From NCBI GenBank assembly GCA_031417915.1, contig JANOWN010000028.1, forward strand, positions 1 through 64,000: a stretch of 64,000 nt of DNA. The letters run 5' to 3'. Positions within the stretch are counted from its first letter, which is position 1. Each line of letters starts with the position of its first letter. This stretch comes from Methylotenera_A sp031417915 (GTDB lineage: Bacteria; Pseudomonadota; Gammaproteobacteria; Burkholderiales; Methylophilaceae). The notes beneath the pieces were generated by a model, which was not told where the DNA came from, ran no database searches, and was given only the letters and a program-made list of their open reading frames with translations. Of the stretch, positions 42,250 through 51,640 are shown piece after piece. The translations under genes were made by a program, and so were the position numbers.

Positions 42250-43334
42250 AGATTTTTAACCGTTATTTTTGGCAAGAAACCAGCATCAATATTTTGATGA
42301 TTATGCTGGGCTTACTGGCGATGTTCTCGTTTTTTGATTTAATTCAAGAGCTCGACAGCCTTGGCCAAGGCAATTATGGCCTCAGCAAAATGTTAGTCTT
42401 CGTGCTATTGAGTATTCCTGGCCATATTTATGACGTGGTGCCTGTGGCGGTGTTGGTGGGCATGATGTATAGCCTGGGAACGCTAGCGCGCAATTCCGAG
42501 CTGATTGTGATGCGTGTCAGTGGTTTATCGTTATTCGATATTGGCTTTATTCTTATCAAAGTTGGTTTGCTATTCACGGTGATTACTTTTTTAGTAGGCG
42601 AGCTCATAACACCAATTAGCGAAAAAATGGCGCAGCGCATGCGTATTAAAGCCACCGATTCCGTCGTCGCGCAAGATTTTAGATCTGGCTTATGGGTAAA
42701 AGATGGCAAAAGTTTTGTGAATGTGGAAACGGTGCTGCCAGACGCGAGTTTATTGAATGTGCATATTTATGAGTTTGATGAAAACTTTAAATTACGTAGC
42801 ATTAGCATCGCCAAAAAAGGTGATTATGCAGCTGAGCGTTGGGGCTTAAGCGACGTCACGCAAACCAAATTTAACACCTTTAAAAAAATTGAGGACAATA
42901 ATATACAAACCCAATTTTTTAACAAAGCCAACTGGAAATCGCTGATTCGCCCAGAGTTACTTAATGTGCTACTAGTAGCGCCAGAGAAAATGTCAGCCTG
43001 GAATTTATACTCATTTATCAATCACTTAGAAACCAACAAACAAAAAACTACACGCTATGAAGTTGCGCTTTGGTCGAAAATGATTTATCCCTTGGCGTGC
43101 ATGGTGATGGTGATTTTGGCGCTACCATTTGGCTTTTTGCAACAACGTTCTGGCGGCACCAGCGCCAAATTATTTATTGGCGTTTTACTCGGCGTGGCCT
43201 ACCAAATTATGAACCGCATATTTATCCATTTAGGTGTACTCAATGATTGGCCGCCTTTAATGAGTGCGATTGCGCCAACCATACTATTTTTAATTGCGGG
43301 CTTGAGCCTACTGTTTGTAATCGAGCGCAGATAG
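42246..43334 (+). CDS. lptG: LptG, LPS export permease
   Basis: Second permease of the LPS exporter. The ATG at 42246 overlaps the lptF stop as ATGA and gives MKIFNRYFWQETSI, the usual start; an ATG at 42231 would add five residues. Motifs include VPVAVLVGMMYSLGTLARNSELIVMR, recognisable at the coupling helix, and LPFGFLQQRSGGTSAKLFIGVLLG. Length 362. Confidence 0.95.
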   Translation: MKIFNRYFWQETSINILMIMLGLLAMFSFFDLIQELDSLGQGNYGLSKMLVFVLLSIPGHIYDVVPVAVLVGMMYSLGTLARNSELIVMRVSGLSLFDIGFILIKVGLLFTVITFLVGELITPISEKMAQRMRIKATDSVVAQDFRSGLWVKDGKSFVNVETVLPDASLLNVHIYEFDENFKLRSISIAKKGDYAAERWGLSDVTQTKFNTFKKIEDNNIQTQFFNKANWKSLIRPELLNVLLVAPEKMSAWNLYSFINHLETNKQKTTRYEVALWSKMIYPLACMVMVILALPFGFLQQRSGGTSAKLFIGVLLGVAYQIMNRIFIHLGVLNDWPPLMSAIAPTILFLIAGLSLLFVIERR

Positions 43335-43343
43335 CCGAACGGG

Positions 43344-43757
43344 CTAAGCTATCTGAATAAAGCGCGTTTTCAGCAATCTGTCGTGTAAAAACAAACCGTC
43401 TTTATCTATTAAAATCCAAATAAACCCTGCCCCACAAACCAATAGGGACAAGCTTACCAGGGCATATCTAACGAATGCTTGTTGCGTGCTTAACATTGTG
43501 TTTTGCTGATTAATGAGCTTGATTTTCCAAGTTTTGCTGGCTAAAGTTTGTCCAGTTTTACACCAACACCACACAAAATAAACGCCAGTGACTAACCATA
43601 AAAAGCCCTGCAAAACATAACGTTTATGGCCGCTTGTCGCGTCACCAAATAAGCGCACAAAAATCCAAGTGCACAGCATCCATAGCGCTAGCAGCAATAG
43701 CAACTCGTAAACGCAAGCGGCAAAAAGTTTAAAGCGAGTTGCATTTTTAACAATCAT
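43344..43757 (-). CDS. RDD-family membrane protein
   Basis: A 137-residue protein with three to four hydrophobic helices. It carries the RDD features: an N-terminal R-F-K-L-F-A-A-C-V-Y-E segment in place of R-x-x-A-x-x-x-D, the GQTLASKTWKIKLI motif and D-R-L-L-K-T near the end. Function unknown; some RDD proteins are proposed Na+/H+ antiporters. It closes a group with a sigma factor, DUF3619 and DUF3106, seen elsewhere in betaproteobacteria. Confidence 0.85.
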   Translation of the reverse strand: MIVKNATRFKLFAACVYELLLLLALWMLCTWIFVRLFGDATSGHKRYVLQGFLWLVTGVYFVWCWCKTGQTLASKTWKIKLINQQNTMLSTQQAFVRYALVSLSLLVCGAGFIWILIDKDGLFLHDRLLKTRFIQIA

Positions 43758-43777
43758 CTATTCATTCTGGGCATAAA

Positions 43778-43804
43778 AAAGCCCACTATAAAACAGCAGG
43801 CTTT
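43778..43804 (-). terminator. Probable terminator after the DUF3106 gene
   Basis: AAAGCC and GGCTTT form a 6-bp stem with a 15-base loop. On the minus strand it is followed by TTTTTTATG. The stem is short, so confidence is moderate. Confidence 0.55.
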
Positions 43805-43822
43805 AACTTACTAGGCAAAAGA

Positions 43823-44350
43823 TTATTCCAAATCTGGCTCGTATTCCCAATCGATTGATTCTTTACGCAATTTTTCGCGCTCGGCTTCAGGTAATTTTTG
43901 ATGCTCGGACCATTTTTGGCGCACTTCGTCTCTTTTTTCTGGGCTTAGCGAATAAAAGTGCTGATAACGTTTACGTGCATTTTCGCGCTCATAAGGCGTC
44001 ATGCGGCTCCAGCTATTCAAGCGTTTTTGCACGCGCTGTTGTTTTTGCGCATCCATTTTTGGGTAATCTTTGGCAATATCCAACATTTTTTCACGTTGCC
44101 AAGGCCTAAGCGTATTCCACTCAGCACCTAATGGTGTCAAAACTTTACGTTGATCTTCAGTGAGTTGTTGCCAAGTTTGGGAGGACACATCATTGCTAGC
44201 GCTATCGTTTAGCGATGATTTAACGCTACCAATGTCGCCCATAGCCAATTGTGTGTGTGGCGCCAAATTGGCCAGCTCTCTACTATTAGCAAGCTCGCCC
44301 GCTTGCAGGCTGCTTGCGACTAAGGCCAACAGGAATAAAAATTTATTCAT
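43823..44350 (-). CDS. DUF3106 exported protein
   Basis: A 175-residue protein with a signal peptide (MNKFLFLLALVASSLQAG). It contains several short W/L-P-x-x-R helical units, for example WQQLTEDQRKVLTPL, WNTLRPWQREKML, WSRMTPYERENARKRYQ and FYSLSPEKRDEVRQKW. This repeated pattern defines DUF3106. It is likely periplasmic, function unknown, co-transcribed with the sigma factor and DUF3619. Confidence 0.85.
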   Translation of the reverse strand: MNKFLFLLALVASSLQAGELANSRELANLAPHTQLAMGDIGSVKSSLNDSASNDVSSQTWQQLTEDQRKVLTPLGAEWNTLRPWQREKMLDIAKDYPKMDAQKQQRVQKRLNSWSRMTPYERENARKRYQHFYSLSPEKRDEVRQKWSEHQKLPEAEREKLRKESIDWEYEPDLE

Positions 44351-44378
44351 TGATTATATTAAGTTCAAAAGTATTTAA

Positions 44379-44789
44379 TTATAACTTAGCTTGTGAATGA
44401 TTGAGAAAAGGTTCAAAACCTCTGTCTACAAAGGCTTCTGGTGGCAAATCTGCACCCAATAAAAACGCGTCGCTAGATTCTCTGTGATTTAAAGACTGCA
44501 TGATGACAAAGCCAGCAATAATTGCCACTAGCACTAAGCCACTGCTTGCAATGCGATGATGATCTGCCCATGCGGAAATGCTCGATAATGTGCCATCGTG
44601 ATTGACGCTGACGCCAGAAATTTGTTGCGCATGTACTTTTACTGCGCGCGCGCGGCCATTTTCAAGCTGCTTGAGCGTGCGCATGCTCAAACGCTTGGCG
44701 TGTGCATCTAGCAAGCCAGCAATCTGCTTGGCCTGCAAATCAATACTCTGTGTATCTATTTCACTTTCTTGTAAATTGTCTATGTTCAT
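44379..44789 (-). CDS. DUF3619 single-pass membrane protein
   Basis: A 136-residue protein with a cytosolic N-terminal part (QIAGLLDAHAKRLSMRTLKQLENGRARAV), a helix SSGLVLVAIIAGFVIMQSL and a short outer part. It overlaps the sigma factor gene by four bases. That arrangement resembles a membrane regulator or anti-sigma factor, but no anti-sigma motif is visible. Confidence 0.82.
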   Translation of the reverse strand: MNIDNLQESEIDTQSIDLQAKQIAGLLDAHAKRLSMRTLKQLENGRARAVKVHAQQISGVSVNHDGTLSSISAWADHHRIASSGLVLVAIIAGFVIMQSLNHRESSDAFLLGADLPPEAFVDRGFEPFLNHSQAKL

Positions 44790-45376
44790 GTCTCTACTCC
44801 TAATTGCGCGATTGCTCTACTACCTAAACCTTGCTTTTCTAATATGGCCGCTAAACTGTGTACAGCGCGCGAACAGTGCGTTTTGACGCTACCTTGCGAG
44901 CAGCCCATCATTGCCGCGGTTTCTGCAACATCCATGTCCTCCCAATAACGCAATACGAAGGCTTCTCGTTGACGTGCAGGTAGCTTTTCAAGCGCTCTTT
45001 CAATGATCCTCATGGTTTGGCTACGCTCAAGCCGAATGGCGGGGTTGGTGCCTTCATCTTCCACATCAATCGAGTCCAGCGGATCATGGTCATCTTCGCC
45101 ATCCTTACCCGCACCAAAGGAAGAAAGCAGCGTTGTCCACAGGTTGCGCACTTTTTGACGACGCCAAAAATCGCGCATGGTATTTTGCAAAATACGCTGA
45201 AACAACATAGGGTACTCAGCAACAGGTTTATCGGCGTATTTTTCCGCCAGCTTTAACATGGCATCTTGCACAATATCCAGCGCAGCGTGATCATCGCGCA
45301 CAGCATATACCGTTTGCTTAAACGCGCGCCGCTCTACATCCCGCAAAAAATCTGATAGTTCTTGTGAACTTGCCAT
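44786..45376 (-). CDS. RNA polymerase sigma factor, ECF-like
   Basis: A 196-residue sigma-70 family protein. Region 2 includes YAVRDDHAALDIVQDAMLKLAEKY and FQRILQNTMRDFWRRQK. Region 4 is LPARQREAFVLRYWEDMDVAETAAMMGCSQGSVKTH, a clean helix-turn-helix. An acidic insertion (GKDGEDDHDPLDSIDVEDEG) separates them. It heads a unit with DUF3619, DUF3106 and RDD genes; its target genes are unknown. Confidence 0.9.
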   Translation of the reverse strand: MASSQELSDFLRDVERRAFKQTVYAVRDDHAALDIVQDAMLKLAEKYADKPVAEYPMLFQRILQNTMRDFWRRQKVRNLWTTLLSSFGAGKDGEDDHDPLDSIDVEDEGTNPAIRLERSQTMRIIERALEKLPARQREAFVLRYWEDMDVAETAAMMGCSQGSVKTHCSRAVHSLAAILEKQGLGSRAIAQLGVET

Positions 45377-45502
45377 GAGATTTGTTATTTAATTGGTAAT
45401 GCAAGTATAGCAGTTTTAAGCTTTATTCTTAGCCAGTTTGTAATCGCCTAGCTTTTGGTTACAATCCATATACTTGGTTCAATTTGGAATTGATAAACAA
45501 CT

Positions 45503-45721
45503 ATGGCGCGCATTCTAATACTCATTATTTTAGTTTGGATTTTATACCAAATTATTAAGCGACTCATTGCAAACACTAAACCTGAAGCCACTTCTAAGCC
45601 AGAAGAAAACTTTGTGCAATGTGCTCGCTGTGGTTGTCATGTGCCAACAACTGAAAGCCAACTGTTAGATAAAAAAATTATTTGTAATAACCCAGAATGT
45701 CAAAACCCTCATGGCGATTGA
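45503..45721 (+). CDS. PP0621-family small membrane protein with zinc ribbon
   Basis: A 72-residue protein: one N-terminal helix (LILIILVWILYQII), a short linker and a zinc-ribbon-like pair CARCGCHVP and CNNPECQNPHGD. It overlaps pilS by 11 bases, a conserved association in betaproteobacteria. Function unknown. Confidence 0.85.
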   Translation: MARILILIILVWILYQIIKRLIANTKPEATSKPEENFVQCARCGCHVPTTESQLLDKKIICNNPECQNPHGD

Positions 45722-47393
45722 TTTAATTGCCACCTTAGACAGCAAGATAACTAGCTCACGCTGGCGCAGCCTTAAGCTTTATAACGCTTATCGTATCGTG
45801 ATTGCGCTGCTATTTTTGGCGATGCAAAACTTACTAAACAATGACGCTTGGCTTAAAAATGCAAGCGAAGACCTCTTTTCGGTATTAGCGCTTGGCTATT
45901 TTGTGTTTAGTATTATTTCGGCCGCTTTTACTTGGTTCGAAAAACCCAATATCGACATCAATCTGCCGACTCAAATCATCATTGATATTGTGTTTATTGT
46001 GCTGATGATGCATGCGCAAGATGGCAGCCAGAGCAGTATTGGTTTGCTTTTAATTATTGCCATTGCTAGCGCCAGTTTAATTAGCGAAGGCCGCTTAGCC
46101 TTATTCTATGCGGCTGTAGCCAGTATCGGTATTTTGCTTGAGCAATCCTACCGCCTCGCTTTGATCGAAAAATCTGCCAGCAGCTACACGCCGGCCGTTT
46201 TACTGTGTTTGGGCTGTTTTGCCACGGCTTGGCTAGCTTACAGCTTAGCCAAGCGTGCCAAAGAAAGTGAATTATTGGCCTCGCAACGTGGCTTAGATGT
46301 ACAAAATTTGGCGCAAATTAATGCGCTGATTACCCACGAAATGCAAGATGGCGTGCTGGTGGTGGGCGAAGACTTTCGAATCAAACATCACAATATACAG
46401 GCAGAAAAATTACTCGGAATCGATAACGCTAATCTAGATAACACCAACACTGAATCTAAAAATTGGCATGACAAGCCACTTAGCGAAGTTTCTCCTGAAA
46501 TCACCAACTTGATGCAGCTTTGGCTTGAAGAAACTGAGCCGTCACACGGTTTTGTATCCACCAATAGTGCAGCGGCAAATTTTTTAAAACTTACCGCGTT
46601 ATCGCGTGAACTCAGGCTTCGATTTTTGCCTATTTCAGAAAAACGAACGCCTGATAGCCGTAAACAGGGCGCGGTGATATTTATTTCAGATTGGTCACAA
46701 ATGCAAACGCAAGCGCACCAAGTAAAACTGGCCGCGCTGGGTCGATTAACAGCCAATATTGCGCACGAAATTCGCAACCCGCTTAGCGCGATTAGTCACG
46801 CTACCCAACTATTGCAAGAAGACGACACCGACCCAGGCACCAAGCGCATGCTACAAATCATTGGTGACAATGTGCAACGCGTGGATCAAATTATTAAGGA
46901 TGTGTTAGAGCTGAATCGGCGCGATCGCACCAATCAAGAAATGTTACATTTAGAAAATTTTATTCAGGATTTCTATACCCAATTTTGCGCGGTAGAAAAA
47001 ATCCCCGAAACTTGTTTTAAACTCACACTGATCAATTCCGATACGCTTATTTCTTTTGACCGCAGGCATTTGAATCAAATTTTGTGGAACCTGTGTAAAA
47101 ATGGCTGGCGTCACTGTCAAAAATTAGAAAATAGCCTAGAATTAGCGCTAGCTTTGACTGGAAACACAAAAACCGTGCATATCGAAATTAACGATGATGG
47201 TGAGGGCGTGCCTGAAAGCGTGCGCAGCCACTTATTTGAGCCTTTTTTTACTACCGAGAAATCTGGCACTGGGCTTGGCCTTTATATTGCGCGCGAATTG
47301 GCCGACGCCAATGGCGCAAAATTGCTTTATAAAACACTAGATCTGGAAAAAGAAACTGGCTCACAATTTATCATGCACGTCAAAAGGGCTTAA
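45711..47393 (+). CDS. pilS: PilS, sensor kinase for type IV pilus regulation
   Basis: An inner-membrane histidine kinase controlling pilin transcription with PilR. It has six hydrophobic helices in residues 20-185 and a PAS-like region (about 200-330). The kinase core has H-box HEIRNPLSAISHA, N-box NQILWNLCKNGWRH, G1 DDGEGVPE and G2 GTGLGLYIAREL. Length 560. It overlaps pilR at TAATG. Confidence 0.92.
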   Translation: MAIDLIATLDSKITSSRWRSLKLYNAYRIVIALLFLAMQNLLNNDAWLKNASEDLFSVLALGYFVFSIISAAFTWFEKPNIDINLPTQIIIDIVFIVLMMHAQDGSQSSIGLLLIIAIASASLISEGRLALFYAAVASIGILLEQSYRLALIEKSASSYTPAVLLCLGCFATAWLAYSLAKRAKESELLASQRGLDVQNLAQINALITHEMQDGVLVVGEDFRIKHHNIQAEKLLGIDNANLDNTNTESKNWHDKPLSEVSPEITNLMQLWLEETEPSHGFVSTNSAAANFLKLTALSRELRLRFLPISEKRTPDSRKQGAVIFISDWSQMQTQAHQVKLAALGRLTANIAHEIRNPLSAISHATQLLQEDDTDPGTKRMLQIIGDNVQRVDQIIKDVLELNRRDRTNQEMLHLENFIQDFYTQFCAVEKIPETCFKLTLINSDTLISFDRRHLNQILWNLCKNGWRHCQKLENSLELALALTGNTKTVHIEINDDGEGVPESVRSHLFEPFFTTEKSGTGLGLYIARELADANGAKLLYKTLDLEKETGSQFIMHVKRA

Positions 47394-48799
47394 TGTTAAT
47401 GGCACAGTTTAATTGCTTGGTAGTGGATGACGAAACCGATATTCGTGAGCTAGTGGTATTGACGCTAGAGCGCATGGATATTAGGGCGGACAGTGCAGGC
47501 AACGTAGAAGAAGCCAAAGAAATGTTAAGCAAGCGCAGCTATAATTTGTGCCTCACCGATATGCGTTTGCCCGATGGTTTGGGCTTAGATTTAGTCGAGC
47601 ATATTTCGGCCAATTACGCTGGCTTACCTGTGGCAGTTATTACCGCTTACGGCAGCGCTGAGAACGCCGTTTCTGCCTTAAAAGCAGGTGCGTTTGATTA
47701 TTTAACCAAGCCGATTTCGCTTAAGCAGTTGCGGCCGTTGGTGGAATCTGCGCTTAAGCTTTCCAGCTCCGACGTGAAAGACACCCAAAATACCATTGAT
47801 TTAATTGGCAGCTCGCCAGCCATCGATTACGTGCGCACCATGATAGAAAAGCTGGCGCGTAGCCAAGCGCCCGTTTACATCAGCGGCGAATCTGGCAGTG
47901 GTAAAGAACTTGCTGCGCGCCTAATTCACAGCAACAGCTCGCGCCGTGATAAAGCTTTCATTGCAGTCAACTGCGGCGCGATACCAGAAAATTTGATGGA
48001 AAGTGAATTTTTTGGCTACAAAAAAGGGGCGTTCACTGGCGCCGCGCAAGATACCATCGGCTTATTTCAAGCTGCCAATGGCGGAACACTTTTCTTAGAC
48101 GAAGTCGCTGATTTGCCACTGGCGATGCAGGTCAAATTATTGCGCGCGATTCAAGAGAAAAAAGTGCGCACGGTGGGTGGCACGGCGGAAGAAGCGGTGG
48201 ATGCGCGCATTATTAGCGCGACGCACAAAAACCTGAGCACCTTAATGGCGCAAGGATTATTTAGGCAAGATTTATACTACCGCCTGAATGTGATTCAACT
48301 CAAAATGCCTGCATTAAGAGACAGGCCAGAAGATATTCCTGAGCTCACGCAAAAGTTGTTGCAAAAACTCTGTCAGTCACAATCCATTGAGGTGCCCTTG
48401 CTGGAAGATAGTGCCAATAAGCTTATTTCTGAGCTGCATTTTGCTGGCAATGTGCGCGAGCTAGAAAACATGCTGGAACGTGCACTAGCCTTGTGTGATG
48501 GCAAAAAAATCGACGCGGATGATTTATTTATGGGCGAAGAAGTGACAGCCAGCGCACATAAAAATAAAAACGAGGGTGAAGAAAATCACTTTAACCCCAG
48601 CAAAACTTTAGAAATCGGTTTGCCAGAATATTTGGAAGATATCGAAAAGCGTGCGATTTTGAAGGCTCTAGAAAAAGCCAATAACAACAAAACAGCGGCG
48701 GCAAAATTGTTGGGCGTAAGTTTTAGAACGCTCAGATATCGATTAACTAAGTTGGGTTTAGCTAAAGAAGATGAAGCGGATTTAGAAGAAGAAGACTAA
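47393..48799 (+). CDS. pilR: PilR, sigma-54-dependent response regulator
   Basis: This is an NtrC-family activator. The receiver domain has the phospho-acceptor Asp in LCLTDMRLPDG. The AAA+ domain has Walker A GESGSGKE, the sigma-54-contacting GAFTGA loop (KKGAFTGAAQ) and Walker B GTLFLDEV. The C-terminal HTH is NNKTAAAKLLGVSFRTLRYRL. Length 468. Sigma-54-driven pilin genes are its expected targets; the prepilin at 23528-24175 is one possibility. Confidence 0.95.
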   Translation: MLMAQFNCLVVDDETDIRELVVLTLERMDIRADSAGNVEEAKEMLSKRSYNLCLTDMRLPDGLGLDLVEHISANYAGLPVAVITAYGSAENAVSALKAGAFDYLTKPISLKQLRPLVESALKLSSSDVKDTQNTIDLIGSSPAIDYVRTMIEKLARSQAPVYISGESGSGKELAARLIHSNSSRRDKAFIAVNCGAIPENLMESEFFGYKKGAFTGAAQDTIGLFQAANGGTLFLDEVADLPLAMQVKLLRAIQEKKVRTVGGTAEEAVDARIISATHKNLSTLMAQGLFRQDLYYRLNVIQLKMPALRDRPEDIPELTQKLLQKLCQSQSIEVPLLEDSANKLISELHFAGNVRELENMLERALALCDGKKIDADDLFMGEEVTASAHKNKNEGEENHFNPSKTLEIGLPEYLEDIEKRAILKALEKANNNKTAAAKLLGVSFRTLRYRLTKLGLAKEDEADLEEED

Positions 48800-48814
48800 A
48801 AATATTAAAAGCAG

Positions 48815-48851
48815 ATGCTCTGCAGACCAATATCCATGCGGCCTGCAAGTC
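48815..48851 (+). repeat. Core-repeat copy 7 (intergenic, convergent)
   Basis: CCAATATCCATGCGG (48827-48841) is framed by TGCAG and CTGCA (48821-48825 and 48843-48847), with ATGCTC before. It lies between convergent pilR and the antiporter gene. Confidence 0.88.
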
Positions 48852-48895
48852 TGCACTGGAATGCTTTAGTCCAGTGGACTTATTAAAAAGCTAGA

Positions 48896-49897
48896 TTATA
48901 ATAAAACAATGGCTAAATAAGTCACGTATAAAGCGCCGTTCACCAACATATGCCACACTTTAATTCCGCCTTTGGCCACTAAATAACGTATCCAAAACGC
49001 CGCAATTAAGGTAATTGCGATGCCCCAAACCACCTCTTTACGCGGCTCCCACGGCGTGAGCATAATACCGATGGCGGGCAGTAATGTGCCTTGAAATACC
49101 ATGGCGCCGGTAATATTGCCAAACGCCAGCGTATCTTTGCCTTTGCGAATCCACAAAATACTGTTCACTTTTTCGGGCAATTCTGTGGCGATTGGGATAA
49201 TCAACAATGATAGCAATAAAGCAGAAATGCCGATAATTTGAGCAGCCGCCTCAACGCCGTGAATAAAGCCTTTTGCGCCCGCTACCAGCAAGGCTAAACC
49301 CAGAAATAGCTGAATCACAATCACGGCCATATTGTTTGGCAAACCCAATTTGCACAAAAACATGTCGCTGCCCGCTTCGGTCACGTGACCATCATCCACC
49401 AACGCTTTAGATGCGCGCAATGTCATCATCACGTAAACGAAATAAATCATCACCATGCAAGCGCCAATGCCATAGCGCACTGCAACCAAGGTATGCGGCA
49501 CAAACATAGCGACGGCAGCGAAAGTAAAAGCAATTAGAAAAAAGTTAATATCGCGTACTAAACCTGTGCGCTCTGGGCGAAGATGCCCTTGTATGCCACG
49601 ACGTTTCCATACCGATATCGCCATTAAGCAAATAGAAAGCGTGGCCAGCATCAAAGGCGCGCCTAATATAGCGCCTACGCCAATCTCTTCGTTGGTCGCC
49701 AAATTTTGCGTGCCCGCTAGTAGCGCCAATAATGGCACCATGGTTTCTGGTAGCGCTGTACCTACAGCTGCAAATAGCGAGCCAGTCACACCTTCTGAAA
49801 TGCCAAGTTTTTCGCCCAAATGCTCAAGCGCGTTGGTAAACACCTCCGCTGCAATTAAAATAACCACCAACATCGCCAAAAGCTGCACAAATACCAT
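48896..49897 (-). CDS. Sodium/calcium exchanger-family membrane antiporter
   Basis: A CaCA-superfamily membrane protein of about ten helices with two inverted alpha-repeats. The repeat motifs are GTALPETMVPLLAL (first) and IATELPEKVNSILWI (second), each with the essential acidic residue. The ion is not certain. The start at 49897 is favoured because AAAGGTAA precedes it and the protein then begins at the first helix (MVFVQLLAMLVVILIA). An ATG at 49963 would overlap the divergent ampD start. Confidence 0.85.
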   Translation of the reverse strand: MVFVQLLAMLVVILIAAEVFTNALEHLGEKLGISEGVTGSLFAAVGTALPETMVPLLALLAGTQNLATNEEIGVGAILGAPLMLATLSICLMAISVWKRRGIQGHLRPERTGLVRDINFFLIAFTFAAVAMFVPHTLVAVRYGIGACMVMIYFVYVMMTLRASKALVDDGHVTEAGSDMFLCKLGLPNNMAVIVIQLFLGLALLVAGAKGFIHGVEAAAQIIGISALLLSLLIIPIATELPEKVNSILWIRKGKDTLAFGNITGAMVFQGTLLPAIGIMLTPWEPRKEVVWGIAITLIAAFWIRYLVAKGGIKVWHMLVNGALYVTYLAIVLL

Positions 49898-49961
49898 GAA
49901 TTTACCTTTACAATAAACTACTTGAATAAGGTCAATTTTAGCCGATAACATCACAACTTGC

Positions 49962-50513
49962 ATGGCAAACCCAAAATTAAAAATTCAGCCATTAAAGTTA
50001 AATGCTGCTGGCTATGTGAAATCTGCCAAGCAAATTGCCTCACCAAACTTTGATGCAAGACCTGAGAACAAAAAAATTGATTTAATTGTGATTCATAACA
50101 TCAGCCTGCCACCTAATATCTATGGGGGTGCTGGCGTAGAGCAATTATTTACCAATCAGCTTAATCCGAGCGAACATCCTTATTATGCGGAGATTCACAC
50201 CCGCAAAGTCTCGTCGCACTTTTTCATTCGGCGCGATGGCGAACTGATACAATTTGTGTCGTGCCTTCAGCGCGCTTGGCATGCGGGCGTTTCTAGTTGG
50301 CAAGGCCGTGAACGTTGTAACGATTTCTCAGTCGGAATAGAGCTGGAAGGCAGTGATTTTGAGGCATTTGAGCCTGCACAGTACAAAACACTTACTTTAT
50401 TACTAAAAGCTTTAAAAAAGACTTATCCGATTCAACATATTGTAGGGCATTCAGACATCGCGCCAGGCCGTAAAACCGACCCTGGCCCTTATTTTGAGTG
50501 GGCCAAAATTTAA
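49962..50513 (+). CDS. ampD: AmpD, 1,6-anhydro-MurNAc-L-alanine amidase
   Basis: A cytosolic zinc amidase of the muropeptide recycling pathway. Zinc ligands fall in LIVIHNISLP, and in GHSDIAPGRKTDPGP, which holds the second histidine and the aspartate. WHAGVSSWQGRERCND and SVGIELEG are family motifs. Length 183 and the lack of a signal peptide fit AmpD rather than AmiD. Confidence 0.94.
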   Translation: MANPKLKIQPLKLNAAGYVKSAKQIASPNFDARPENKKIDLIVIHNISLPPNIYGGAGVEQLFTNQLNPSEHPYYAEIHTRKVSSHFFIRRDGELIQFVSCLQRAWHAGVSSWQGRERCNDFSVGIELEGSDFEAFEPAQYKTLTLLLKALKKTYPIQHIVGHSDIAPGRKTDPGPYFEWAKI

Positions 50514-50545
50514 AGACAGTTATCTAAAAATTGAAAAAGTTAAAC

Positions 50546-51640
50546 ATGCAAAAAATCACTGCTTATTTCTTCATTTGCCTGCTTGCCTTGCTGCTAGCGG
50601 CCTGCGGCGCATCTAATGATAAATCCGCAGAAAAAGATGGCGAGAAAAAAGGTCAAAAACCAACACTGGTCACCGTCACGCAAGTTAAAAACCAAGCCAT
50701 TGAAACGACTGAAGTGACGATTGGCTCGCTAGAAGGTTTGATCAACCCAACTGTGGCGGCGGAAGTCGCTGCGCGCGTACTGAAATTTCACGTGACGACG
50801 GGCGAGCAAGTGAAGCAAGGCCAATTAATTGCTACCCTAGACGCGGCTGATTTTGGTATGCAGCGCAACGAGCAACAAGCAGAAATCGCCCGTATTCAAG
50901 CGCAGATTGACAACCAAGCCAAAACTGTTGCACGCAACCAAACCTTGGTAGATAAACATTTTATTTCGCAAAATGCCGTGGATAACGATATTGCACAACA
51001 AAAAGTCTTGCAACAGCAACTTGCAGCCGCGCAAGCACGCGCTAGCAGCATTAACCACGATAGTAGTAAAACCCGCGTCGTCTCGCCTGTCAGCGGCGTT
51101 GTTGAAAAACGTTTGGTGAGCCAAGGCGAATTTGTGCGCATTGGCGACCCAATCGTACAAATTGTTTCTAAGCAAAAATTACGCGCGCACTTGCCTTTTC
51201 CCGAACAAATTGCCGCGCAATTAAAGGCGGGCTTAAAAGTACGCCTAAGCACGCCAACCAGCGATAAAGCGGTAGAAACCACTATTCACGAGCTTAAACC
51301 GATGGTCACAGAAGGCAGCCGCAGCATCGATATCATTGCCGATATTGCTGAAGGTGCGCCAGGTTGGCAACCTGGCGCTAGCGTAACTGGCACCGTCATT
51401 TTGGGCGAACAAGCCGCTGCCTTGATGATACCCGAACAAAGTTTGGTGCTGCGCCCAGCTGGTGAAGTGGTTTATGTGGTACGCGACAACGTGGCTTACC
51501 AAGCTGTTGTTAAAACTGGTGCGCGCCAAAATGGTTTAATTGAACTAATAGAAGGCTTGCAACCAAATGAAATGATTGTGGTGGATGGCGCAGGCTTTTT
51601 AACCGACAAAGCGCCAGTTAGCATTCAGCAGGCCAAATAA
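50546..51640 (+). CDS. RND efflux periplasmic adaptor (membrane fusion protein)
   Basis: A lipoprotein with lipobox LLAAC at about residue 21. It bridges the RND pump and the outer-membrane channel. The barrel-sandwich hybrid is TVAAEVAARVLKFHVTTGEQVKQGQLIATLD, here cited as VTTGEQVKQGQLIATLD. A helical hairpin follows (QAEIARIQAQIDNQAK), then the beta-barrel VSPVSGVVEKRLVSQGE. The ATG at 50546 was chosen over a TTG 15 bases upstream. It overlaps the pump gene by one base. Confidence 0.9.
   Translation: MQKITAYFFICLLALLLAACGASNDKSAEKDGEKKGQKPTLVTVTQVKNQAIETTEVTIGSLEGLINPTVAAEVAARVLKFHVTTGEQVKQGQLIATLDAADFGMQRNEQQAEIARIQAQIDNQAKTVARNQTLVDKHFISQNAVDNDIAQQKVLQQQLAAAQARASSINHDSSKTRVVSPVSGVVEKRLVSQGEFVRIGDPIVQIVSKQKLRAHLPFPEQIAAQLKAGLKVRLSTPTSDKAVETTIHELKPMVTEGSRSIDIIADIAEGAPGWQPGASVTGTVILGEQAAALMIPEQSLVLRPAGEVVYVVRDNVAYQAVVKTGARQNGLIELIEGLQPNEMIVVDGAGFLTDKAPVSIQQAK

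Noticed and set aside
47468..47500. CGCATGGATATTAGG followed by GTGCAGGCA inside pilR, resembling the core repeat.
   Set aside because: It encodes ERMDIRADSAGN in the receiver domain, where similar residues are expected in PilR orthologues, and the arms do not pair well. It may be a degenerate copy but was not counted.
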